Part shown: in pieces, positions 34,423-44,582 of the stretch
How positions within the stretch are numbered: position 1 is the stretch's first letter
Layout: every line of letters starts with the position of its first letter
Source of the DNA: Microbispora sp. NBC_01189
GTDB taxonomy: Bacteria > Actinomycetota > Actinomycetes > Streptosporangiales > Streptosporangiaceae
Reading direction: 5' to 3'
Assembly: GCF_036010665.1 (NCBI RefSeq)
Contig: NZ_CP108581.1
Coordinates: 5,389,501-5,453,500, forward strand
Length of the DNA stretch: 64,000 nucleotides
Notes under the pieces: generated by a model
Seen by the model: the letters and a program-made list of their open reading frames with translations, nothing else
Told to the model about the DNA's origin: nothing
Database searches by the model: none
Position numbers and translations under genes: made by a program

Positions 34423-35058
34423 GTGAGCAGCAGGTTCGAGAGTCTGACCGGCGCCATCGACCCGGCGTTCCCCGAGTACGACATGCCGCCGGCCGAGCCG
34501 ATGGTCCTGGCGCGGCGGTGGATCGCGTCGGCGGTGGAGGAGGGGTTGCGCGAGCCGCTCGCCCTCGCCCTCGCGACCGCCGGCCGCGGCGGCCGGGCCT
34601 CCTCCCGCATGGTCGCCGTCATCGACGTCGGCGACCGGGGCCTGGTCTTCACCAGCCACAGCACCAGCCGGAAGGGCCGGGAGATCGCCGAGACCGGCTG
34701 GGGCTCGGGCCTGCTCTACTGGCGCGAGACCGCGCAGCAGCTGATCTTCTCCGGTCCCGTGGTCATGTTGCCCGAGCCCGAGGCGGAACGGTTGTGGAAC
34801 GCGCGGCCGGTGCCGCTGCACGCGATGTCGGCGGTCTCGCGGCAGAGCGAACCCCTGGAGGACGTCGCCGGGCTCAGGGCGGAGGCCGAGCGCCTGGCGT
34901 CGTACGCGACCCCTCTGCCCCGCCCGGCGCGGTTCGCCGGATACCGCCTGGAGCCCGCCGCCGTGGAGTTCTGGTCGGCGGACGCCGACCGGCTGCACCG
35001 GCGGCTGCGTTACGACCGGGTTTCCTCCGGTTGGCACATCTCACGGCTGCAGCCGTGA
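34423..35058 (+). CDS. phzG: FMN-dependent phenazine oxidase PhzG
   Basis: The 211-residue protein belongs to the pyridoxamine-5'-phosphate oxidase fold and oxidises early tricyclic intermediates to phenazine or dihydrophenazine carboxylates. FMN-site motifs are RASSRMVAVIDVGDRGLVFT near residue 58, SHSTSRKGREIAETGWG near 78, and the family C-terminus RLHRRLRYDRVSSGWHISRL. It starts at GTG 34423, after a 127-base gap from phzF, in the same direction. PLP-pathway PdxH is an alternative reading, made unlikely by the setting. Confidence 0.93.
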   Translation: MSSRFESLTGAIDPAFPEYDMPPAEPMVLARRWIASAVEEGLREPLALALATAGRGGRASSRMVAVIDVGDRGLVFTSHSTSRKGREIAETGWGSGLLYWRETAQQLIFSGPVVMLPEPEAERLWNARPVPLHAMSAVSRQSEPLEDVAGLRAEAERLASYATPLPRPARFAGYRLEPAAVEFWSADADRLHRRLRYDRVSSGWHISRLQP

Positions 35059-35098
35059 CCCCTCCCCACAGGGACAGGAAACACGAAGGAGTGCGACC

Positions 35099-36799
35099 TT
35101 GACCGACTCGATAACGACCGACTCGATAACGACCGACTCGATAACGACCGGCCCTCTGGCGACCGGTGCGAGTACGACCGATCCGAGCACGACCGACTTC
35201 GACGCGATCGTCGTCGGCGCCGGCTTCGCCGGCATCTACACGCTGCACAAGCTCCGCGACGAGCTCGGCCTGCGGGTGCGGGCCTTCGACCGCGCCGGCG
35301 GCGTGGGCGGCACGTGGTACTGGAACCGCTACCCCGGCGCCATGTCGGACGTCGAGGGCTTCGTCTACCGCTACTCCTTCGACAAGGAGATGCTCCAGGA
35401 GTGGAACTGGACCACCAAGTACACCCCGCAGCGTGAGCTCCTCGCCTACCTGGAGGCGGTCGTCGCCAAGCACGGGCTGGGCGAGGACATCCAGCTCAAC
35501 ACCGGCGTCGAGAGCGCGGTGTTCGACGAGTCCCGTGGCGTCTGGACGATCGGCACCGACACCGGCGAGACCTTCACCACGCGGTACGTCGTCACCGCGC
35601 TCGGGCCGCTGTCGACGGCGAACATCCCCGGCATCGAGGGCCGCGAGCGCTTCCGGGGCAGGATCGTCCACACCGGCGCCTGGCCCGACGACCTGACCAT
35701 CGACGGCAAGCACGTCGGCGTCGTCGGCACGGGCTCCACCGGCACCCAGTTCGTCTGCGCCGCCGCCAAGGTGGCCGGGCATCTGACGGTGTTCCAGCGT
35801 TCGGCGCAGTACTGCGTCCCGTCCGGCCACGGCCCGGTCACCGAGGAGTACGTCGCGGAGGTGCGGGCCGGCTACGACCACATCTGGGACCAGGTGCGCG
35901 GCTCCCGCGTCGCCTGCGGGTTCGAGGAGAGCGACGTCCCCGCGATGAGCGTCTCCGAGGAGGAGCGCCGGCGCGTGTTCCAGGAGTACTGGGACAAGGG
36001 GAACGGCTTCCGCTTCATGTTCGGCACCTTCTCCGACATCGCGACCGACCCGGCGGCCAACGAGGCCGCCGCGGAGTTCATCCGGTCGAAGATCCGGGAG
36101 ATCGTGAAGGACCCGGAGACGGCGCGCAAGCTGACGCCGGCCGACCTCTACGCCAAGCGCCCCATCTGCAACCCCGACTACTACGAGAACTTCAACCGCG
36201 ACAACGTCACGCTGGTCAGCGTCAAGGAGAACCCGATCAGGGAGATCACCCCCAGGGGTGTCCGCACCGAGGACGGCGTGGAGCACGAGCTCGACGTCCT
36301 GGTCTTCGCGACGGGCTTCGACGCCGTGGACGGCAGCTACAAGCGGATGGACATCCGCGGCCGGGGCGGCATGACGATCCGGGAGCACTGGGAGGACGGC
36401 CCCACCGGCTACCTCGGCGTCGCCACCCACGGCTTCCCCAACCTGTTCATGGTCCTCGGGCCGAACAGCGCCTTCAGTAACCTCCCGCCGGGCATCGAGA
36501 CCCAGGTCGAGTGGATCGCCGGCCTGATCCGCACGGCGGAGGAGAACGGCACGACCGTGATCGAGGCCACCGCGAGCGCCGAGGACGCGTGGACCGCGAC
36601 CTGCCGGGAGCTCGCGGCGTACACGCTCTTCCCCAAGGTCGCGTCGTGGATCTTCGGCGCCAACATCCCCGGAAAGAAGAACACGGTCATGTTCTACTTC
36701 GCGGGCCTCGGGTCGTACCGGGCCAAGCTGAGCGAGGTGGCGGAGGCGGGGTACGAGGGATTCGACCTGCAGGCCAGCCCCTCGCTGACGCCGGCCTGA
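35099..36799 (+). CDS. Class B flavin monooxygenase (Baeyer-Villiger type), candidate phenazine N-oxygenase
   Basis: The 566-residue protein has two Rossmann motifs, FAD GAGFAG (about residue 39) and NADPH GTGSTG (about 210), and the Baeyer-Villiger fingerprint FRGRIVHTGAWP (about 186-197), plus VFATGFDAVDG near 403. The N-terminus carries three copies of TDSIT encoded by a 15-bp tandem repeat. The start is TTG with AAGGAG 7 bases upstream. In Nocardiopsis, an enzyme of this broad type (NaphzNO1) oxidises the ring nitrogens of 1,6-dihydroxyphenazine to iodinin, so N-oxidation is a serious possibility here. A strong terminator follows, closing the core operon. Confidence 0.85.
   Translation: MTDSITTDSITTDSITTGPLATGASTTDPSTTDFDAIVVGAGFAGIYTLHKLRDELGLRVRAFDRAGGVGGTWYWNRYPGAMSDVEGFVYRYSFDKEMLQEWNWTTKYTPQRELLAYLEAVVAKHGLGEDIQLNTGVESAVFDESRGVWTIGTDTGETFTTRYVVTALGPLSTANIPGIEGRERFRGRIVHTGAWPDDLTIDGKHVGVVGTGSTGTQFVCAAAKVAGHLTVFQRSAQYCVPSGHGPVTEEYVAEVRAGYDHIWDQVRGSRVACGFEESDVPAMSVSEEERRRVFQEYWDKGNGFRFMFGTFSDIATDPAANEAAAEFIRSKIREIVKDPETARKLTPADLYAKRPICNPDYYENFNRDNVTLVSVKENPIREITPRGVRTEDGVEHELDVLVFATGFDAVDGSYKRMDIRGRGGMTIREHWEDGPTGYLGVATHGFPNLFMVLGPNSAFSNLPPGIETQVEWIAGLIRTAEENGTTVIEATASAEDAWTATCRELAAYTLFPKVASWIFGANIPGKKNTVMFYFAGLGSYRAKLSEVAEAGYEGFDLQASPSLTPA
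35102..35146 (+). repeat. 15-bp coding tandem repeat at the monooxygenase N-terminus
   Basis: Three exact copies of ACCGACTCGATAACG encode the repeated TDSIT at the start of the protein, ahead of the FAD-binding domain. Copy-number change would keep the frame. Confidence 0.85.
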
Positions 36800-36831
36800 G
36801 GCCGCGCGGGGGCGCGCCCCGCACGGCGAAC

Positions 36832-36868
36832 GAGGGTCCGGACGGCCGGGAGGGCCGTCCGGACCCTC
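36832..36868 (+). terminator. Terminator of the core phenazine operon
   Basis: A perfect 16-bp stem (GAGGGTCCGGACGGCC with its complement) and a 5-base loop, 33 bases after the monooxygenase stop codon. Confidence 0.8.
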
Positions 36869-36956
36869 CGCGTCCGCTTGAGATAAGCGGAATTTCCTGC
36901 TCCGCGCACGAGATATTCGGTGAGGCGTTCTCGTGTTCGACGCCCGCGATTGTTTA

Positions 36957-36997
36957 ACAAAGACGCTTGACTCTAATGGTTCTTTGTCGGATACGAT
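36957..36997 (+). promoter_or_regulatory. Promoter and inverted repeat of the second tailoring unit
   Basis: TTGACT (36967-36972) and TACGAT (36992-36997) form a -35/-10 pair with a slightly long 19-base spacer (GATACG gives 17). The -10 ends 6 bases before the ATG at 37004, so the transcript may be leaderless. ACAAAG (36957) and CTTTGT (36982) form an inverted repeat around the -35, a likely operator. Confidence 0.6.
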
Positions 36998-37003
36998 GAA
37001 GTC

Positions 37004-38757
<1,754 letters not shown>

Positions 38758-38759
38758 GC

Positions 38760-38808
38760 GGATGGACCGCCCGGCCGGTAGCCGCACTTATCGCCGGGCG
38801 GTCCATCC
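38760..38808 (+). terminator. Terminator after the hydroxylase gene
   Basis: A 16-bp perfect stem (GGATGGACCGCCCGGC with its complement) and a 17-base loop starting 2 bases after the stop codon. Confidence 0.75.
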
Positions 38809-39168
38809 TGAATCACCGCTTGAAACGCGGGAGACGAATCGCCGGCTCATGTCCGCGGACCGCGCGACGCCGGGCATGACAATGGAGACACATGTCCCGG
38901 CGGCGTGATTCTCCGTTAGCCGGGCAGGAAAAGCAGAACATCCTGACAATATGTTTACAGGATGCCGGATAACTCTTCTCCAACACGGGCTCGGCCGACG
39001 GCGAATGCCGGACGGCAATGGTGGAAGGGCCTCCTGCCGGGTCGTGGTCGCACTCCTCGTCCTTAAGACGAATCGCGCCGCGGAAAGGTGACACGCCGCG
39101 GCTGTGCGGCGGTGTCCGCCGGTGGGCGGGCACCGCCCTTCACGACAGGCCGCCGCGCGGCCGGCGCC
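38809..39168. other. Intergenic region between convergent genes
   Basis: No gene supported. It contains a 6-bp inverted repeat (ATCCTG, 12 bases, CAGGAT) at 38940-38963 in a locally AT-rich patch; this may be a binding site without an adjacent start, or chance. Confidence 0.35.
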
Positions 39169-39882
39169 TCACCGCGTGCGGGCCGCCGCGCCGCCGCGGG
39201 CCGACCGGCCCGCCAGGCCGGACACGGCGCTCCGCGCCGCGGCCAGTGAGTCGGCCGCCAGGGGCGTGAAGCGGGCCAGGGCGGGCACGTCGGCGGCCCG
39301 GGTCATCTCCGCGCCGACGAAGCACAGGTTCTCCGGGGCCACCCCCAGATCGGTGAAGTACGCCCTCAGGTAGGGCGTCTGGAAGTCGAAGTCCTCCCGT
39401 GGCGTGCCCGGGGCGTAGCTCCCGCCGCGGGCGGTGACCACCACCACGTTCGTCCTCCGGAGGAGGTGCTCTCCCGTGCCGGCGTCGAGGAACGCCCCCG
39501 GGAAGGTCACCCGGTCGATCCAGGCCTTGAGGGACGCGGGCACGGAGTAGTTGTACATCGGGACGCCGACCAGCACCGTCTCCGCGGCGCGCAGCTCCGC
39601 GATCAGCGGCAGGGTCAGCGCCCACTCGCGCTCCTCGGCGGGGCCCTCGGTCAGCTCCGCCACCTCCGGCAGCGCGACCGTGCCCCGTCTCTCCACCCGG
39701 ATGCCGAGGGAGACGAAGGCCGGGGACACCAGCGGGACCGGTTCGGCGGCGAGGTCGCGGTACCGGTATCCCGCGCTCCCGTGCAGACACCGCCAGGTGT
39801 CGGCGTAGAGCGCCGTCAACTGCCTGGTGACCGAGTCGCCGTGGTCGCTGGCGCTGGAGTCCAGGTGCAGCAGGGACGTCAC
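39169..39882 (-). CDS. FMN-dependent NADH-azoreductase-like protein
   Basis: The 237-residue flavodoxin-like protein has the AzoR pattern: LLHLDSSASDHGDSVTRQLT at the start with the FMN phosphate loop, VPMYNYSVPASLKAWIDRVT near residue 105 and VVVVTARGGSY near 140. Such quinone reductases protect against redox-active compounds, and a gene next to a phenazine cluster could help detoxify its product. The GTG start has AGGAGG 6 bases upstream; a longer in-frame start at 39942 is less likely. Confidence 0.85.
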   Translation of the reverse strand: MTSLLHLDSSASDHGDSVTRQLTALYADTWRCLHGSAGYRYRDLAAEPVPLVSPAFVSLGIRVERRGTVALPEVAELTEGPAEEREWALTLPLIAELRAAETVLVGVPMYNYSVPASLKAWIDRVTFPGAFLDAGTGEHLLRRTNVVVVTARGGSYAPGTPREDFDFQTPYLRAYFTDLGVAPENLCFVGAEMTRAADVPALARFTPLAADSLAAARSAVSGLAGRSARGGAAARTR

Positions 39883-40008
39883 AGGCTCACCTCCTGTCGC
39901 TGCGCGTGCATCGCGCAGTCCTTTCCCGATACTTTCCGTCACACACCTATGACGTTCGGTAGTCGGAAGAGGTGACAGGGTCGTACCGGAGGGGCGGGAC
40001 GCCGGGAG

Positions 40009-41256
40009 TCAGTAGCCGTAGCGGCTCTTCAGGTGGCGCCAGAGGTCACGCAGCATCCACGCGTCGAACTCGGTGATGGAGGTGGCGGAGCCCGCGTTCA
40101 TGAGGAAGCAGCACTGGCCGGCCGGCGTCCAGTCGTAGAAGTCGTCGAGGCCGAACCCGTGCCCGATCTCGTGGAGCAGGATGTGGATGTCGTCGCTGCC
40201 GAGGTTGTCCACGAGATACTCGCTGCCGACGCGCTGGCCCCAGTCGCCTCCCGCGCCGCCGTCCATGCCCGACGTGAGCCACAGGGACATGTCGTAGTGG
40301 TGGGAGGCGCCGCCGGGACAGTCGGGATAGGCGCCCGACTGGTTGAAGAAGCGGCCGCACGGCTCCGCGCACTGCGGCGCGTTCTCCCGCATGTCGCCGA
40401 CGTACACGTCGACCGAGTCGTCGTCCCACTGCAGCGTGGCGCGGTCGCGGACCGCCCAGCCGACCACCTTGACCGGCACCTCGGCGTACGGCCAGCCGTC
40501 GTGACCGGCCATCACGTTCATCCACTTGCCGAACGACCTGGCCAGCGCGGCGTGAACGCGGTCGCGCAACTCCGCCGACACGGGGGCGGGGGAGTCCCAG
40601 CGGACGCAGTAGTTGATCGATCCGCCGTTGGCCATGATCTGGTCCCAGCCGAAGTTGCGGAAGCCGTACGGGTCGCGGTCGCCGGACTCGGTGTGCCGCC
40701 AGACCTCGTCGAGCGGCGTGACCAGGGCGGCGGGCGGGTTCCAGCCGCTCCGCGCGGCGGCGGTGTCGGCGAACGCCTTGACCTCCAGGAGCCCGACCGC
40801 GGCCGTTCCGCTCTCCAGCACGATCCGCAGCCGGGTGGTGGTGACGGCCGGGAAGGAGGCGGTGACGTAGCCGTCCACGGCGACGGGGTAGGCGGCGGGG
40901 ATGTCGGCGTAGGCGGCGCCGTCCCAGCTCTGCAGCCTCCAGGAGACCGGCTCCCGGACGCCGCCCCCGTCGTCGAAGAAGTACACCTGCGCCGAGGAGA
41001 TCGTCTGGGCGGAGGGCCAGGTCAGCAGGGCCCACTGCTCGCCCGCCTGCGGCCAGGTGCCCCAGCGGCGGTTCCGGAGGTCGTTCGAGCGCGACGGGTC
41101 GATGCCGTCGTTGATCGCGGCGACGCTTTCCCAGGGGGAGGTGTAGGAGGCGGTCGCGGTGGCCCAGGGCGCCACGTTGCCGAGGGCGGCGTCCGAACGC
41201 GTGGGCACCAGCAGGAAGCCGGCGAGCAACGCGACGACGGCGAACAGACGCCTCAT
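40009..41256 (-). CDS. Secreted zinc metallopeptidase with discoidin-like domain
   Basis: The 415-residue precursor has a signal peptide (MRRLFAVVALLAGFLLVPTR, cleaved near SDA). An F5/8-type or discoidin-like carbohydrate-binding domain follows (about 25-145: NDGIDPSRSNDLRNRRWGTW, AQTISSAQVYFFDDG), then a metzincin-like peptidase with LLHEIGHGFGLDD (about 359-371), giving HExxHxxGxxD. Several Cys pairs near 290-320 fit an extracellular enzyme. AAGGAG lies 5 bases before the ATG. It probably degrades protein outside the cell. It is not part of an evident operon. Confidence 0.9.
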   Translation of the reverse strand: MRRLFAVVALLAGFLLVPTRSDAALGNVAPWATATASYTSPWESVAAINDGIDPSRSNDLRNRRWGTWPQAGEQWALLTWPSAQTISSAQVYFFDDGGGVREPVSWRLQSWDGAAYADIPAAYPVAVDGYVTASFPAVTTTRLRIVLESGTAAVGLLEVKAFADTAAARSGWNPPAALVTPLDEVWRHTESGDRDPYGFRNFGWDQIMANGGSINYCVRWDSPAPVSAELRDRVHAALARSFGKWMNVMAGHDGWPYAEVPVKVVGWAVRDRATLQWDDDSVDVYVGDMRENAPQCAEPCGRFFNQSGAYPDCPGGASHHYDMSLWLTSGMDGGAGGDWGQRVGSEYLVDNLGSDDIHILLHEIGHGFGLDDFYDWTPAGQCCFLMNAGSATSITEFDAWMLRDLWRHLKSRYGY

Positions 41257-41520
41257 ACAGGCTCCTTCGCGGCGTCGTGGCGATCCACGCACCGCTGTGG
41301 GGGGTGTGGCACGGTCTCCGAGTTTTTTCCGTCCGATTTGTGGTGTCAAGGGGGTGAATTACGGTCGTGTGCCTGTTGCCAGGTGAGGGGCGCCTGAGAT
41401 CATCTCCAGGTGTCTGTCTCCGTCACCCGTCCTACCAGCCGTTTCGCCCCGCGGGCCGGCTGGGGGAGCGCCTGGCGAATCGGCGGTGAACCGGGGGATG
41501 CGCCGTTTCGTCTATCCGGC
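41257..41520. other. Intergenic region
   Basis: Divergent gap between the metallopeptidase and the frameshifted secreted gene. Nothing specific seen. Confidence 0.3.
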
Positions 41521-42089
41521 ATGAGTCGCTTCCCGCCAGGCGCCGCGCGTGTCCTCCTGGCCGTCCTCCTCGTCGTCCCGCTCGCCGCCTCCGGTGGCGT
41601 CACCTGGGGGGAGTACCGGGTCGTGGGCACCTGGGACGGCTCCCGGCTCACACTCATCGAGCCACCCCACGAGGCTCGTACGCCGGGAGGCGGCGGATCG
41701 GGGACCGATATGACCAGTCCGTGTCCGGAACCCGCGGGCGGCTGGCGTCCGGTGGACCGGGCGAAGGCGACCGAGGGGGCCATGCGGGCGGCGATGGACC
41801 GCGCGGCGTCCGCCGGCGAGTTCGCCGGAGGATGGCCCGCGAGGTCTGGGGCGGCGCGCTGTGCGTGAGCGGCGCCGAGCGGACCGAGTCGGACCTCCGC
41901 GCGATCCAGCGTGAGCTGGAGGGAGAGATGGAGAGCAGGCGGTTCCTGACCCTGTCCGTGGACACCATCGGCAACCGGGTGAGCGCCAGAGTGTACGTCG
42001 CCACGCCGGAGCTGAGACGGGAACTCGACGACCGCTACGGGAAGGGCACGGTGGTTCTGGAGGGCTTCCTGAAGCCGGTCGGGAGCTGA
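41521..42089 (+). pseudogene. Secreted protein gene with internal frameshift/deletion
   Basis: The ATG at 41521 opens a protein with a hydrophobic leader (RVLLAVLLVVPLAASGG) and a YRVVGTWDGSRLTLIEPP region, then CPEPAGGWRPVDRAKATEGA. At about 41838-41845 coding sense moves to another frame, which continues as REVWGGALCVSGAERTESDL and GNRVSARVYVATPELRREL to the stop at 42089. Each piece alone lacks half of what looks like one exported protein. The junction at FAGGW/AREVWGG suggests loss of a middle segment that also broke the frame. Function unknown. Confidence 0.6.
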
Positions 42090-42220
42090 GCGGAGCCCCA
42101 CGAGGCGGCTGCCTCGCGGGGCGATGGGTCCCGCGGGTTCGACGGGCGTGGGCTATCCGGTCCTTGCGGGTGTCGCTTCCTGTCTCTCCCTGCTTTTGTC
42201 GCTGTTACCGCGAGCCGTTG

Positions 42221-42778
42221 TCACCGTCCGAACTCCTCCCGGCCCCGCTCGCGCTCGGCGCCGCGGCCACGTGTCTCCTCCCGGAAGCGCTCGCGTCCGC
42301 GTTCCTCCCGCACGCGTTCGCCTCCGCGGATCTCCTGCCGCATGCGTTCGCGTCCGCGCGTCTCCTCCCGGAAGCGTTCGCGTCCGCGCTCTTCGCGGAC
42401 TGGGATCCGTTCGCGTCCGCGCGTCTCCTCCCGGAAGCGTTCGCGTCCGCGCTCTTCGCGGACTGGGATCCGTTCGCGTCCGCGCGTCTCCTCCCGGAAG
42501 CGTTCGCGTCCGCGCTCTTCCCGGACCGGGATCCGTTCGCGGCCACGAATCTCCTGCCGCATGCGTTCCCGCTCCCGGACCTGCCCGGTGCGGCCGTACT
42601 GGCCGTACCGGTGACGCTCCCGTCCACGGCACCTGCCTCCGGGGCAGGGCTGTGCCGGAGCCTGCACGGCGGCCTGGGCGGTGATGCCCGCGGCGTTGGC
42701 GGACTGCGCCTGCAGCGCCACCGGGGCGGCGAGAGCCGACACGGCGAGCGTGCCGGCGGCCAGTGCTTCTCTGAGCAT
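42221..42778 (-). CDS. Secreted Arg/Glu-rich repeat protein
   Basis: Starting at the ATG at 42778 (GGAG 8 bases upstream), the 185-residue product has a signal peptide (EALAAGTLAVSALAAPVALQ) and a short segment with CPGGRC. A highly charged region follows in which 20-residue units built on RGRERIPVREERGRERFREE recur three times, flanked by partial units. The repeat is exact to near-exact at the DNA level (60 bp). Because the repeat is open in other frames, the opposite strand also shows a long frame, but only this frame has signal peptide and ribosome site. Function unknown; the polyampholyte character suggests an extended, possibly coiled-coil or binding surface. Confidence 0.6.
   Translation of the reverse strand: MLREALAAGTLAVSALAAPVALQAQSANAAGITAQAAVQAPAQPCPGGRCRGRERHRYGQYGRTGQVRERERMRQEIRGRERIPVREERGRERFREETRGRERIPVREERGRERFREETRGRERIPVREERGRERFREETRGRERMRQEIRGGERVREERGRERFREETRGRGAERERGREEFGR
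42358..42537. repeat. 60-bp tandem repeat, three units
   Basis: Three consecutive 60-base units. The first two are essentially identical and the third has several changes. Degenerate fragments flank them on both sides. The period of 60 keeps every frame. Confidence 0.85.
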
Positions 42779-43373
42779 AGGTATCACTCCGTCGACTCCG
42801 TGATGTCACCGGGAACCCCGGCCACATGGAGCGCGATTCGATCCATCGAACCCTGGATCCAGACCCTGGTTCTCACGCTAGGGGTAACAAACGGCACAGT
42901 CACCCATCAAGCCGCAAACAACTCCTTTCCGCATCAGAAAACGCACCTACCTCTGGTGTGTGGCCGTGCCGTTCCCCGGGGCTCACGGCCGCTTTGCGTG
43001 ACGGGCGAAACGGTTCCGGGGAATTGCGCGGAGTTGGTGGTGATCACACCTGCCGGAACCGCCGCGTGCTCCCTCCCGTCCCGGGCGTTACCGCGGATCG
43101 CCGTCCGAAGCCCGCGCCGATTCCGGAGGTTGCCGTGACCGTCGTCTCCGCCGCCTGCCTGGGCGCACACGACCAGCTGCCAGGTGCGGCGACGTGGGCG
43201 TCATCGGCGCGGACATCGCCGCCGCGTCCACGAGGCGCATCCGGGCGGCCTGCCGGCGGGGACGGCCGAGTGGGCTTTCCCTAGCCTTCGCGTACACGTC
43301 TATCCGGATCCGCGGCCAGTAGATCTTTTATCCATGTTTCCCGGCAAACCGCATAACCGGGGTACATTTGCCT
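42779..43373. other. Intergenic region between divergent secreted-protein genes
   Basis: Nearly 600 bases without a supportable gene. Lower GC around 42880-42950 marks a probable promoter zone. Short open frames here have no ribosome site or recognisable sequence. Confidence 0.35.
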
Positions 43374-44150
43374 ATGCGTTTCGTCCCATTTGTCATGATT
43401 CTTGTTGGAATGATCATCGGAGTCGCCTTCCCGGCGTCGGCCATCACCAACGGCTCGGTGGACGGCAATGATCATCCGCAGGTGGGAGCCCTCATCGGTG
43501 ACGCGCCGGAGAGCGACGGCACGTGGGCGTACTGCACCGGCACGCTGATCTCCCCGACCGTCTTCCTCACCGCCGCCCACTGCGGCGGTTCGGGGCAGCG
43601 GACGGCGCGGGTCTCCTTCGCCGACCGCTACGAGCCCGGGGCCAAGGTCTTCAGCGGCCGCTTCGTACGCGACCCGAGGTACGCGCGCGGGCACCATCTC
43701 CATGACATGGCGGTCGTCGTGTTCCCCTCCGCGGTCCCCGCGATCAGGCCGGCCAGACTGCCCGCCCCGGGCCTGCTCGACCGGATGCGGGACGACGGCA
43801 CGCTGCAGTCGACGCGGTTCACCCCGGTCGGTTACGGCGCGCTGACTCCCACCAAGAAGAAGCAGGGATGGCGGTTCACCTACACCGACACGCGTAGCCG
43901 GACGTCCATCTCGTTCGAGCGCCTCGGCGCCGACTGGCTCAAGCTGACGCCGGACTCGGAGCGCGGGGACGGCGGGACCTGCTTCGGCGACTCCGGCGGC
44001 CCGAACTTCCTCGGCACCGCCGACTCCGATCTGCTCGTGGCCACGACGATCAGCGGAGAGGACGACGCCTGCAGGTCGACGAACATCGACTACCGTCTCG
44101 ACACCTCCTCCGCCCGGGAGTTCCTGAGGTGGTTCGTCACCCTTCCCTGA
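43374..44150 (+). CDS. Secreted trypsin-like serine protease
   Basis: The 258-residue precursor has a signal peptide (VPFVMILVGMIIGVAFPASA) and the mature start ITNGS. The chymotrypsin-fold triad is visible: His in FLTAAHCGG (about residue 67), Asp in HDMAVVVF (about 109), and Ser in GDSGGPNF (about 206). Four Cys residues can pair. It lacks a propeptide of normal length, so activation may only need signal cleavage. The ATG at 43374 has GGGG about 11 bases upstream; a TTG 6 bases earlier is also in frame. Confidence 0.9.
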   Translation: MRFVPFVMILVGMIIGVAFPASAITNGSVDGNDHPQVGALIGDAPESDGTWAYCTGTLISPTVFLTAAHCGGSGQRTARVSFADRYEPGAKVFSGRFVRDPRYARGHHLHDMAVVVFPSAVPAIRPARLPAPGLLDRMRDDGTLQSTRFTPVGYGALTPTKKKQGWRFTYTDTRSRTSISFERLGADWLKLTPDSERGDGGTCFGDSGGPNFLGTADSDLLVATTISGEDDACRSTNIDYRLDTSSAREFLRWFVTLP

Positions 44151-44582
44151 CGAGTGCCGGAGGCCGCCCAGCAGAGGACCGCCCAGCAGAGGCCTGCCCT
44201 GCACGGGTGGCGCTCACGGCGCGGCCGATGCCTCGACCGGCACGTCCCGCGCGGCGGCGCCCCGGCCCGGACCTCGGCTGAACCGGTGCAGGACGGCGGA
44301 TTCCCGACCTGTAAGTTTCACTGTCCGGCGAGACGTCCGCACAGTTCAGCCGCGTACGAGCCCCTCGGCCGCGTACGGCCTCCGCCTCGTGCTTGACCCC
44401 CGCCGGGGGCGGAACCACACTCCGCTGGAGTGTTACCCCCTCCGCGCACCACCTTGAGCGGTCCGCATCCCCGGCGCCTCCCGTGCCGGTCCATGCGAGG
44501 GAATGTTAACGCCAACATCCGGGGTCGATCCGAACCGGAGCATGAAGGCGCGGATCGGCACCGGAGACCACGAGGAGGAGAC
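44151..44582. other. Intergenic region upstream of GH30 gene
   Basis: No gene supported. A direct repeat of CGCCCAGCAGAGG occurs near 44166-44192. The right part carries the candidate operator and promoter of the glycosidase gene. Confidence 0.35.
44503..44518 (+). promoter_or_regulatory. LacI-type operator candidate upstream of the GH30 gene
   Basis: ATGTTAACGCCAACAT is an imperfect palindrome centred on CG (GTTxxCGxxAAC), the form recognised by LacI-family sugar regulators. It lies 65 bases before the start codon. Confidence 0.5.

Noticed and set aside
34423..35058. Housekeeping pyridoxamine-phosphate oxidase (pdxH)
   Set aside because: Same fold, but placement inside the phz gene set and the family C-terminus favour PhzG.
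42358..42537. Possible CRISPR array
   Set aside because: Units are contiguous 60-bp tandem repeats without spacers, and they lie inside a coding frame.
42164..43138. Rightward open frame across the 60-bp repeat
   Set aside because: It lacks a ribosome site, and the leftward frame has a signal peptide and ribosome site. Repeats of period 60 are open in several frames on both strands.
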